From Candidatus Thiomargarita nelsonii (GTDB lineage: Bacteria > Pseudomonadota > Gammaproteobacteria > Beggiatoales > Beggiatoaceae), in assembly GCA_000785145.2 (NCBI GenBank), contig JSZA02000041.1, forward strand, positions 1 to 45,725: 45,725 bases of DNA, given 5' to 3'. The position numbers and the translations under genes were made by a program. The notes under the pieces were generated by a model. The model did no database searches and was not told where the DNA came from. It was given only the letters and a program-made list of their open reading frames with translations. Positions 16,945-24,478 of the stretch are shown here, in pieces; the stretch's first letter is position 1; each line of letters begins with the position of its first letter.

Positions 16945-16978
16945 GGGGGGCTACCGCCCCCCAGATCTATTTTTTTTT
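16945..16978 (+). terminator. GC-rich hairpin with T-run after the caspase-like gene
   Basis: GGGGGGC and GCCCCCC flank a TACC loop, followed closely by a run of nine T, a good intrinsic terminator for the plus strand. It lies about 53 bp after the stop codon. Between them CCCTTTGCCC-type motifs repeat three to four times. A hairpin of similar size downstream of a variable region is also a feature of some DGR targets. Confidence 0.6.
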
Positions 16979-17010
16979 GGGGATTTTGGTCTCCCCGTAG
17001 GTTTGCCTTA

Positions 17011-17066
17011 GTAGGGTGCGTCCTACGCACCTTTGTCGCGTCATTGGTGCGTAGGACGCACCCTAC
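17011..17066. repeat. Perfect 21-bp inverted repeat (TAGGGTGCG family)
   Basis: The arms at 17011-17031 and 17046-17066 are exact complements around a 14-bp centre; each arm is itself nearly palindromic (TGCGTCCTACGCA). Related copies: 1713-1733 and 3391-3447. A second G-rich stretch like that at 16935-16950 follows at about 17098-17118. Confidence 0.85.
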
Positions 17067-17218
17067 ATTACCGATACAACCTTGACGATGTACCAGAGCG
17101 GGGGGGGTATGGGGGGGGCAATGCCAACCATGGTAGGGTGGATACGCTTTCAAAGAAATCTCTCTTAGACATATGTATTTAAGTATTTGATTTATAAGTT
17201 TAAAGTTTGAAGCCCTCA

Positions 17219-17336
17219 CGCCTTGGGCTAAAGCCCAAGGCTAAAAGCGAAAGTCCCCTAAAGGGGACTAAAACCAATGTCTTAGTCGGCTTTAGCCGAC
17301 TTTAGCTTTTAGACTTGGGCTTTAGCCCAAGGCTTG
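17219..17336. repeat. Block of four palindromes nested in a larger inverted repeat
   Basis: Four consecutive hairpins: CCTTGGGCTAAAGCCCAAGG (17221-17240), AGTCCCCTAAAGGGGACT (17252-17269), AGTCGGCTTTAGCCGACT (17284-17301) and CTTGGGCTTTAGCCCAAG (17314-17331). The first and last are related and, with CTAAAAGC / GCTTTTAG next to them, pair over the whole block. All share a TAAA/TTTA centre. It occupies the gap before hisC and may be a REP/BIME-like or MITE-like element. No gene is seen in 16979-17367. Confidence 0.85.
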
Positions 17337-17367
17337 ATTTCGGGAACGAGAAAAAAAGAGGAAAATT

Positions 17368-18429
17368 ATGAATAACGCTATCACAGATTGGATTAGACCA
17401 GAAATACAACAACTTTCCGCTTATCACGTCCCCGAGCCAGGGGAAGCCATCAAACTCGATGCGATGGAAAATCCTTATCAATGGGACCTGATTGATAAAT
17501 GGTTACAGACTTTGCAAAGCGCAGCCCTCAACCGTTATCCTGATCCAGCCGCGCGTGAAGTCAAACAGCAATTACGCGCCGTTATGCAGATTCCTGACAC
17601 AATGGAAGTCATCCTTGGCAACGGCTCTGACGAATTAATACAAATGTTGGCATTAACCTTAAATGGGAAAGGGCGGATATTATTGGCACCTGAGCCGAGT
17701 TTTGTCATGTATCGCCTAATCGCCCAAGTCGTTGGAATGCAATATGTTGGGGTGCCCTTAAATCCTAACAATTTTAGTTTGGATAGAGTGGCTATGCTGG
17801 ACGCGATTAAAACGCATCAACCAGCCCTGGTGTTTTTAGCCTATCCCAATAATCCCACCGGAAATCTCTTTGCCCTTGAAGACATCGAAGCGATCATAGA
17901 AACCACGCCGGGTGTTGTCGTCATTGATGAAGCTTACGCGCCGTTTACTGATAAAAGTTTTATGTCGCGCGAATATTCCAATGTGCTGGTGATGCGTACT
18001 GTCTCCAAATTGAGATTGGCGGGCTTACGCTTGGGCTTATTGGCAGGACCACAGGACTGGTTAGAGCAGATTGATAAAACGCGCTTACCTTATAATATCA
18101 ATGTGTTATCTCAAATCAGTGCGGTTTTTGCTTTGCAGCATTATGGGGTGTTAGAAAAACAAACGCGGCAAATCAGGGCGGATAGGGCGGATTTATTAGA
18201 ACAGCTCAAGGCTATCAGAGGTGTGCAAGTTTGGCCGAGTGAAACGAATTTTATACTGTTTCGCGTGGCAGATGCGCTAGCTGTGTTTAATGAATTGAAA
18301 AAGCAAGGTATTTTAATTAAATGTTTACACGGTAGTCATCCTTTTTTAGAGAACGGTTTACGGGTGACGGTGGGTACGCCTGAAGAAAATAGGGCGTTTT
18401 TACAAGCGTTGAGAGAAATCATCGTTTAA
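17368..18429 (+). CDS. hisC: Histidinol-phosphate aminotransferase
   Basis: A 353-residue PLP-dependent class-II aminotransferase that converts imidazole-acetol phosphate plus glutamate to histidinol phosphate. Motifs: ILGNGSDELIQML (phosphate-binding/cofactor region), AYPNNPTGNLF, VVIDEAYAPF (PLP-binding Asp/Tyr) and the Schiff-base lysine in TVSKLRLAGLRLG. A GAGGAAAA ribosome site precedes the ATG. Length and motifs are intact. In many gammaproteobacteria hisC directly follows hisD; here 4.5 kb of unrelated genes separate it from a broken hisD, so it needs its own promoter, possibly within the palindrome-rich gap upstream. Confidence 0.93.
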   Translation: MNNAITDWIRPEIQQLSAYHVPEPGEAIKLDAMENPYQWDLIDKWLQTLQSAALNRYPDPAAREVKQQLRAVMQIPDTMEVILGNGSDELIQMLALTLNGKGRILLAPEPSFVMYRLIAQVVGMQYVGVPLNPNNFSLDRVAMLDAIKTHQPALVFLAYPNNPTGNLFALEDIEAIIETTPGVVVIDEAYAPFTDKSFMSREYSNVLVMRTVSKLRLAGLRLGLLAGPQDWLEQIDKTRLPYNINVLSQISAVFALQHYGVLEKQTRQIRADRADLLEQLKAIRGVQVWPSETNFILFRVADALAVFNELKKQGILIKCLHGSHPFLENGLRVTVGTPEENRAFLQALREIIV

Positions 18430-18772
18430 CAAATGAAAATCATTTTTCTCGTTTCCAAATGCTGTTTGGGAATGAGAAAACCACAATTGCAGGCATTTAT
18501 CCTTAACTTAATGGCATTGACCCTACAAAACAATGCCATATCGTGCCGAGGGCAACCATAAAGGATTGCCCCTACAAACCGTTATAATATCAAGATCAAC
18601 TGAGTACAACGGATTGACGGCATAAACGTATTAAATATACAATAGATTCAGCGTTAAGGTTACACAAAGGGTTTTAATGACTTGTACTCACCACCACGCG
18701 ACACCGGAGCGCAGAGACGGGGCTCACTCGCTCACCACGAAGTTTCCCACGCAGGCGCGTGGGAACCATAAA
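18430..18772. other. Gene-free gap with dispersed repeats
   Basis: Contains the complement of the CAATGCCATTAAGTTAAG terminal repeat (about 18502-18520), one copy of the GGGGCAATCC family at 18550-18575, and a TTCCCACGC...GCGTGGGAA hairpin near 18744-18766. No credible open reading frame or RNA gene is seen. Confidence 0.6.
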
Positions 18773-18789
18773 AACGGTTTTAAACCGTT
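18773..18789. terminator. Palindrome at the end of the NRPS operon
   Basis: AACGGTTTTAAACCGTT lies immediately after the stop codon of the flavoprotein on the minus strand. On that strand it is followed by TTTTTA, consistent with a weak intrinsic terminator for the three-gene operon. Confidence 0.5.
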
Positions 18790-18792
18790 GTC

Positions 18793-20415
18793 TTATTCAG
18801 ATAGGTTAGGCCAGTCTTTTCGGAAATCATATCTCCCGGGCGCAAGTATGTTGTTTGGATCCAGTGTCTTTTTCACTTCGCTTAGTAATTTTCCGTAATC
18901 GTCCTTCGCGGGTGGAAGGGAATTCATGGATTGAATATCTAGGCGATAAGGGATATAGCCCGCTTCAGTCAATTTCTGAAGCATTGAATCGTGGCAGGCC
19001 ATCGCACGCTCATCCTCACCAGGCACCTCTCTGTCATACATAACGGTTGAAACAATATCTATACTCCTTTCGTTTACGCAGAGTATAGCTATATTCGGCT
19101 CAAATTGATAAGAGTGGGCTACTCCTTCAATGATTTTAACGGCGGTTATTACATGCTGTCCGTCAAAAGGGAGTACTGGACTACACCAGATAACTCCACA
19201 ACCATCTCTGTCTGGACTCATATTCGACGGAATCGGAGTTTTCTTTCTCCAATAAGTACTTGAAATATTCTTGTCGGTTGGGACTCCAAGAAAGATATCC
19301 TTTTCGTTATACCACCAGTTAAGTACTTCACTTAGGTTAATACCAGTTATCCACCTGTAGGGATGCTGAATGAATCGAGCAACCCATACTTTGGTTTGAT
19401 CCATAAACCCAAATTTGTCCACCTTATTGTTTAAGGCTTGTTCAATCAACTTTCGCTCGGCTTTGCCCTGTTGTTTGCTGGATGAGTATAATGCTCCCCC
19501 TCCTATCCATCGGCCCCATCCTCGTTTCTTTCTCAAACTCTCCATCAAATCAAGCGGCAGAGGTGTCTTACCACCCGTTTCGGTCCAAGGATACTGCTGT
19601 TTTGTAGACAACATTTTATAATCATTCCAAAGTCCGACAAAATTTATAAGCCCCTCCAACCTGAGAGTTTGCAGAGTATCAATGGCTTCTTTTAGGTGAA
19701 TATCATCGTTGATCATAAAGAAAAAAGCTTGAAAGTATTTAGGCAATGGGATCAGCCATATAGTCACTTGGGTAACTATACCAAGGTTGGACTGAGTAAA
19801 TAGGCCATCGAAATAAGGACCTACCCCCCAACGGCTAACCTTAGCCGCTTTAGCGTTAGCAAAGCGTTCAAATCCCGTCTGAATGCATTCTCCAGTTGGC
19901 AAGACGATTTCAAATCCACAAACATGGCTAAACCTGTCACCATGAGGCCCGCTTCCGACCCCCCTTTCTAAAATATTTCCAATCAAACTGGTGTCAGGAT
20001 GGCTACCTGTGACACTCATAAACAAATTTGACTGATTCTCGCGAAGGTACTCAAACAATTGGCGCTGCGTCACTCCGGGTTCCACAGTAACATAAGCCAA
20101 TTTTTCGTTATAATCCACAATTCGATTGAGCCTGCCCAATTCCATAATGACACAGCTATTTTGAACAGGAACTCGTGAACCATATCCCCAATTTTTTCCA
20201 GTGCTAATCGGAAAAATCGGCGTTTTGTATTTATTGGCAATCCTCACACAGGCTTGAATCTCCGCACGATTACCTGGCAGAATAATGGCGGGAACGGTTT
20301 GTGTCGTTGCAAAGGTTGCCGTTTGCGCGGATGTTAGTGTGGTTTCGTCCGTTAGGACATGCGCTTCCCCAAGAATATCCCGCCACGCTGCGAGTGCATT
20401 TTCTAAATTTTCCAT
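18793..20415 (-). CDS. FAD-linked oxidase of the vanillyl-alcohol oxidase / 4-cresol dehydrogenase type
   Basis: A 540-residue flavoprotein with an N-terminal FAD-binding (PCMH) domain: VPAIILPGNRAEIQACVRIA, PISTGKNWGYGS (pyrophosphate-binding), VEPGVTQRQLFEYL, and GNILERGVGSGPHGDRFSHV with GFEIVLPTGE. The C-terminal part matches the oxidase substrate domain of the VAO/PchF group and ends NNILAPGRYDF. Relatives oxidise the benzylic position of para-substituted phenols. It is the last gene of an operon: the NRPS ends 6 bp upstream, and the shared spacer carries an AAAAGG site. A phenol-directed flavoprotein next to an adenylation domain predicted to take Tyr or Phe suggests tailoring of a tyrosyl-type residue. 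There is no signal peptide, so it acts in the cytoplasm. Exact chemistry is unproven. Confidence 0.8.
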   Translation of the reverse strand: MENLENALAAWRDILGEAHVLTDETTLTSAQTATFATTQTVPAIILPGNRAEIQACVRIANKYKTPIFPISTGKNWGYGSRVPVQNSCVIMELGRLNRIVDYNEKLAYVTVEPGVTQRQLFEYLRENQSNLFMSVTGSHPDTSLIGNILERGVGSGPHGDRFSHVCGFEIVLPTGECIQTGFERFANAKAAKVSRWGVGPYFDGLFTQSNLGIVTQVTIWLIPLPKYFQAFFFMINDDIHLKEAIDTLQTLRLEGLINFVGLWNDYKMLSTKQQYPWTETGGKTPLPLDLMESLRKKRGWGRWIGGGALYSSSKQQGKAERKLIEQALNNKVDKFGFMDQTKVWVARFIQHPYRWITGINLSEVLNWWYNEKDIFLGVPTDKNISSTYWRKKTPIPSNMSPDRDGCGVIWCSPVLPFDGQHVITAVKIIEGVAHSYQFEPNIAILCVNERSIDIVSTVMYDREVPGEDERAMACHDSMLQKLTEAGYIPYRLDIQSMNSLPPAKDDYGKLLSEVKKTLDPNNILAPGRYDFRKDWPNLSE

Positions 20416-20421
20416 CCTTTT

Positions 20422-23400
20422 TTACTCCCTTACTGCCTTATAGTTCTTTTGATTGAGATATGTGCCTAATTTTTCGGCTAGAACAGAAACATGAGGTTTT
20501 CTCAGAATAGCATAATGGTCGCCCTGAATTGTATGGATTTCTATGCCCCCTGCTATAAACTCATTCCAGCCGTTTGACGGGATGAATTCCACTGCGGGTT
20601 CACTGGCACAGAAAAGGGTCACTTTGCCGGGGTAACGCCGAGGTTGATAGCGAGACATGGCTTGGCTGTTGGCTTTGAAAACTTGTAATAGTTGGCGCAT
20701 TTGTTGTCCAGCCATTTCAGGTGGCAAGATATTGCTCTTTTTGGCTTGTTCCAGTACATAATCCAATTGCTCATCCGGGTTGCTCGGCATCTCCTCAACA
20801 GATAGCGGCAAATCTTTACCGAAAATCCCAGCCATGTCCCTAGCAAGAAAGGCTATCATACTTGTTTCCTCCATTTCTGCCGGCAATCTAATGACAGAAG
20901 GTGCATAACTATCTATTAAGGCCAGCAAAGCGACTTCTTGTCCTTGTTGATGCAACTGCTGCGCCATCTCAAAGGCGACAACGCCGCCAAAAGACCAACC
21001 TCCCAGTTGATAAGGAGCTTGGGGCTGAATAGTCTGTAAGATTTCAATATAACGAGTAGCCATTTCCTCAATGCTGGTTAAAGGATTCTGCTCCCCATTC
21101 AAACCTAATGATTGTAACCCATAAAACGGTTGTTCAGCACCAAGATGATGGGCTAAGTCCGCATAGCAAAAAACATTACCTCCAACTGGATGGATGCAGA
21201 AAAAAGGCAGTCGGTTTCCTCCCGTTTGAATAGCTACTAAGGGAGAGCCATCAACTGTCTTTTGCTCAATCAGATTAGCTAACTGTTCGATAGTTGGGCC
21301 TTTAAATAGTGTGCCAATGGGTAAAGCCTTCCCAAATTGTTGCTGAATTTTGTCCATCAGAGTGACTGCTAACAAAGAATGACCACCCAGTTCAAAGAAA
21401 TTGTCGTGAATCCCTATATTTTCCTGTTCCAATATTTCAGCCCAGAGAACCGCGAGCGTTTTTTCAGTCTGAGTGCGGGGTGCGACAAACACTTCTTCTA
21501 GAACCCTTTGGAAGGGATCATGAGTGGGTAGGGCGCGGCGATCTACTTTTCCATTAGGTGTCAGTGGAATTTGGGTAAGCACTATAAATGACGCTGGTAC
21601 CATGTAGTTAGGTAAGCGCTCCTCAAGAAAGTGGCGCAACTCAGTAGGAATAGGCGTGGGTTCCTGAGTTGGAATAATATAAGCCACGAGTCGCTTGTCG
21701 TTGGGGTTAACTTCCCAGACGATGACCACCGCTTGGCGTACCTTGGGATGAGTCGCCAGCACAGTTTCAATTTCGCCAAGCTCAATACGAAAGCCGCGAA
21801 TTTTGACCCGATTATCAAGACGGCCCAAGTATTCAATGTGACCGTCTAGCAAGTATCGGGCTAAGTCGCCCGTTTTGTAAAGACGGGCCCCCGGTTCTTT
21901 GCTGAAGGGATTTTGGATGAATTTTTCTTGAGTCAGCTCGGGGCGATTGAGATAGCCTCTCGCTAAACCAACACCGCCAATGTGTAATTCTCCCTCCATA
22001 CCAATGGGCATCGGTTGGAGATGACTGTCTAGGATGTAGATTTGAATATTGGCAATGGGCCGACCTATGGGAAGTCTTGAGGCGCTACCAACCGTGTACT
22101 CAAAGACCGTGGCACAAACCGTTGATTCGGTTGGCCCGTATGCATTGAAAAAGTATCTGCCTTGAGACCATTGAGCGGCCAAGTCTGGAGGACAGGCTTC
22201 TCCCGCCACTATCAGGTGTTGCAAACCTAACAATTCATCCGTGGGCAAGACTGGCAGTGCCGTGGGTGGAAGTGTTACATGGGTAATCGTTTGCTCGCGT
22301 AATTGCTGTATCAAATCAGGCCCAGGCCGTAAAGATTCTGCTGTTCCCAAACAAAGTGTGGCACCAGAACACAGTGCCATAACCACTTCAGAAATAGATG
22401 CATCAAAACTTAAAGAAGCAAACTGGAGAACACGGCTGTCCGGCTGCACATTAAAGTGCTGAATTTGAGCTTTGGCGAGGTTACACAATCCCCGGTGTTC
22501 CACTAAAACACCTTTCGGCTTCCCAGTCGATCCCGATGTATAAATCACATAAGCTAAGTTCTCGGACTGAACGCCACTCTCAATATTCTCATAACCCTGC
22601 TTCTCCCAGTCCTTATCCAAATAAAAAACCACCACTGTTTGAAGAGTGGGCAAATTCTCTTTGAGGCTCGTTTGAGTCAACAGCACTGGTACGCCAGCAT
22701 CTTCTAACATAAAAGCTAAACGCGCTTTGGGATAAAGGGGCTCTAACGGCACATAAGCCCCGCCTGCCTTGAGAATCCCGATAAGCCCAATCACCATTTC
22801 AAGGGAACGCTCGACGCAAATCCCAACCAGCATTTCAGGCTTGACACCCAAGGTTTGTAGATGATGTGCCACTTGATTAGCACGGCGATTCAATTCTTGA
22901 TAACTCAATGACTGATTTTCAAAAACGACGGCAATATTGTCCGACGTTTTTTCCACCTGCTCTTGAAACAAATCCACAATGGTTTTGTCATCAGGATAAT
23001 CCGTGGCGGTGTCATTAAATTCAAACAAAATTCGGTTCAGCTCTGCCTCTGGGAGGATTTGTACTTCTTTGATAGGTACATGGGGCTTATGCAGGATTTC
23101 ACTTAACATAAATTTAAAACGCGCCTTGAGAAGTTCAATTTCAGCCGTTTCAAAAGCCCCAAGACTGTAGTCAAAATGAATATTAACATCCTCATCCTGA
23201 TGAAATTCTTCAATAAATATCGCCAGTGCATTTTGTTCAAAACCATTGGCCAAATACACTGTACGAGTTGGATGACCATTGAAATAAGTGTCGTGATCGT
23301 GTTTGGCATAGGAGAGGGTGAGATCAAATAGTTGTTTCCGTGCGAATTTGTGGCGCTTGGGTTGCCTGTTGATAGGAAAACGCTGATATCGATAGTCTTT

Positions 23401-24360
23401 TTGCAACTCTTTGCGGATAGCTTGGAGCAATTGGACAATGCTCAAGTCTAAACTAAAGCGAAACTTGGCCGGGATGACGTTCGTAAACAGGCCAAGCGTT
23501 TGTTTAAAGGCCCCAGATTTTCGATTCAGCGTAGATAATCCAATCACAAACTCCTCTGTTCCACTGATTCTCACAAAATAGCAATACAAAGCACCAATAA
23601 TCAGATGGAAGGTGGAGACGTGATGATTTTGAGCGAAAGTCATGAGTTGATTGTAGAATGGCCGTGCCAAAGTCAAAGTTGACCTTTTGCTTGGAATGGT
23701 TTGGCCCTTCGCATAACGACGATGAATCAGCGGTTCAGGTAGTTCATGGAATTTTTCTCGCCAGTAGCGCTCATGCTGAGTGAATTTGTCAGAGTCCAAG
23801 TAGGCTTGGTCGTTTTTGACAAATTCCAAATAGGAATACTGTTTCTGTTCAAACTTGGATTGTCCGGCTAAAAGAGCGTTGTATGCTGTAGCGACACGCT
23901 GGACGTCGAGGGAAATCGACCATCCGTCCATAATGAGATGGTGATATTTAATGAACCAGTAATAACAATTAGCTGATGTTTTAAATAATGCAAATTGAAA
24001 TAATAATTCGTCATAAAGCGGGAAAGGCTTGACAAATTCACGCTGCATCCATTCGAGCGTCTGCTTTTCGGTATTTTCCTTATCGGAGAAATCATAAAAG
24101 TCCAGTTTGATGTGAACATTTTCCGCAAATGTCTGAGTGGGCAGACTTTCCCCCTCGTGAATGATGATGCGTAGTGCGTCGTTATCTGTAATGACTTGAT
24201 TGAGGGCTTTTTCAAAAAGGGTGGGATCAATAGGCCCCTCTATCCGCACATAGCCCCCAATATTGTACAGTGGCACATCGGGATGCAGAATTTGGTCAAA
24301 CCAAATATTTATTTGAGGGGATGAAAGCGGGTAGCTATGAGTCGTTTTGAACAATGCCAT
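20422..24360 (-). CDS. Single-module non-ribosomal peptide synthetase, C-A-T-TE
   Basis: A 1312-residue synthetase. The condensation domain has HHLIMDGWS (His140-Gly146). The adenylation domain (about 470-970) shows YVIYTSGSTGKPKGV, NAYGPTES, LYKTGDLARY, RVKIRGFRIELGE and NGKVDRRALP. The carrier domain has the phosphopantetheine serine in FFELGGHSLLA. The thioesterase has the nucleophile in GWSFGGVVAFEM. Reading the binding-pocket positions against the phenylalanine-activating GrsA by eye gives D-A-S-T-I-A-A-V-C-K, close to known Phe and Tyr codes. A lone module with an N-terminal C domain implies an external acyl donor, for example a fatty acid or the product of the upstream gene, and release by the thioesterase. 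No phosphopantetheinyl transferase or exporter is nearby. Confidence 0.92.
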   Translation of the reverse strand: MALFKTTHSYPLSSPQINIWFDQILHPDVPLYNIGGYVRIEGPIDPTLFEKALNQVITDNDALRIIIHEGESLPTQTFAENVHIKLDFYDFSDKENTEKQTLEWMQREFVKPFPLYDELLFQFALFKTSANCYYWFIKYHHLIMDGWSISLDVQRVATAYNALLAGQSKFEQKQYSYLEFVKNDQAYLDSDKFTQHERYWREKFHELPEPLIHRRYAKGQTIPSKRSTLTLARPFYNQLMTFAQNHHVSTFHLIIGALYCYFVRISGTEEFVIGLSTLNRKSGAFKQTLGLFTNVIPAKFRFSLDLSIVQLLQAIRKELQKDYRYQRFPINRQPKRHKFARKQLFDLTLSYAKHDHDTYFNGHPTRTVYLANGFEQNALAIFIEEFHQDEDVNIHFDYSLGAFETAEIELLKARFKFMLSEILHKPHVPIKEVQILPEAELNRILFEFNDTATDYPDDKTIVDLFQEQVEKTSDNIAVVFENQSLSYQELNRRANQVAHHLQTLGVKPEMLVGICVERSLEMVIGLIGILKAGGAYVPLEPLYPKARLAFMLEDAGVPVLLTQTSLKENLPTLQTVVVFYLDKDWEKQGYENIESGVQSENLAYVIYTSGSTGKPKGVLVEHRGLCNLAKAQIQHFNVQPDSRVLQFASLSFDASISEVVMALCSGATLCLGTAESLRPGPDLIQQLREQTITHVTLPPTALPVLPTDELLGLQHLIVAGEACPPDLAAQWSQGRYFFNAYGPTESTVCATVFEYTVGSASRLPIGRPIANIQIYILDSHLQPMPIGMEGELHIGGVGLARGYLNRPELTQEKFIQNPFSKEPGARLYKTGDLARYLLDGHIEYLGRLDNRVKIRGFRIELGEIETVLATHPKVRQAVVIVWEVNPNDKRLVAYIIPTQEPTPIPTELRHFLEERLPNYMVPASFIVLTQIPLTPNGKVDRRALPTHDPFQRVLEEVFVAPRTQTEKTLAVLWAEILEQENIGIHDNFFELGGHSLLAVTLMDKIQQQFGKALPIGTLFKGPTIEQLANLIEQKTVDGSPLVAIQTGGNRLPFFCIHPVGGNVFCYADLAHHLGAEQPFYGLQSLGLNGEQNPLTSIEEMATRYIEILQTIQPQAPYQLGGWSFGGVVAFEMAQQLHQQGQEVALLALIDSYAPSVIRLPAEMEETSMIAFLARDMAGIFGKDLPLSVEEMPSNPDEQLDYVLEQAKKSNILPPEMAGQQMRQLLQVFKANSQAMSRYQPRRYPGKVTLFCASEPAVEFIPSNGWNEFIAGGIEIHTIQGDHYAILRKPHVSVLAEKLGTYLNQKNYKAVRE

Positions 24361-24451
24361 AATCGAATTTCCAAACAGTTTAAGTGTTCTAAAACGTTAC
24401 GGAGCAGATTGTAAACCTGCGTAGGCAAAATACCTGAATATACCACCGGAT

Positions 24452-24478
24452 GGGGCAACCACAAGGGATTGCCCCTAC
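24452..24478. repeat. GGGGCAATCC-family palindrome providing a stop codon
   Basis: One repeat copy in the 114-bp gap between the E1-like fusion gene and the NRPS gene. The minus-strand TAG of its outermost GTAGGGG is the stop codon of the upstream gene. The remaining spacer (24361-24451) shows no clear promoter. Confidence 0.85.

Noticed and set aside
16633..17011. Two plus-strand frames at the end of the caspase-FGE gene
   Set aside because: Alternate-frame shadows created by the GC-rich variable region; no start signals or protein-like sequence.
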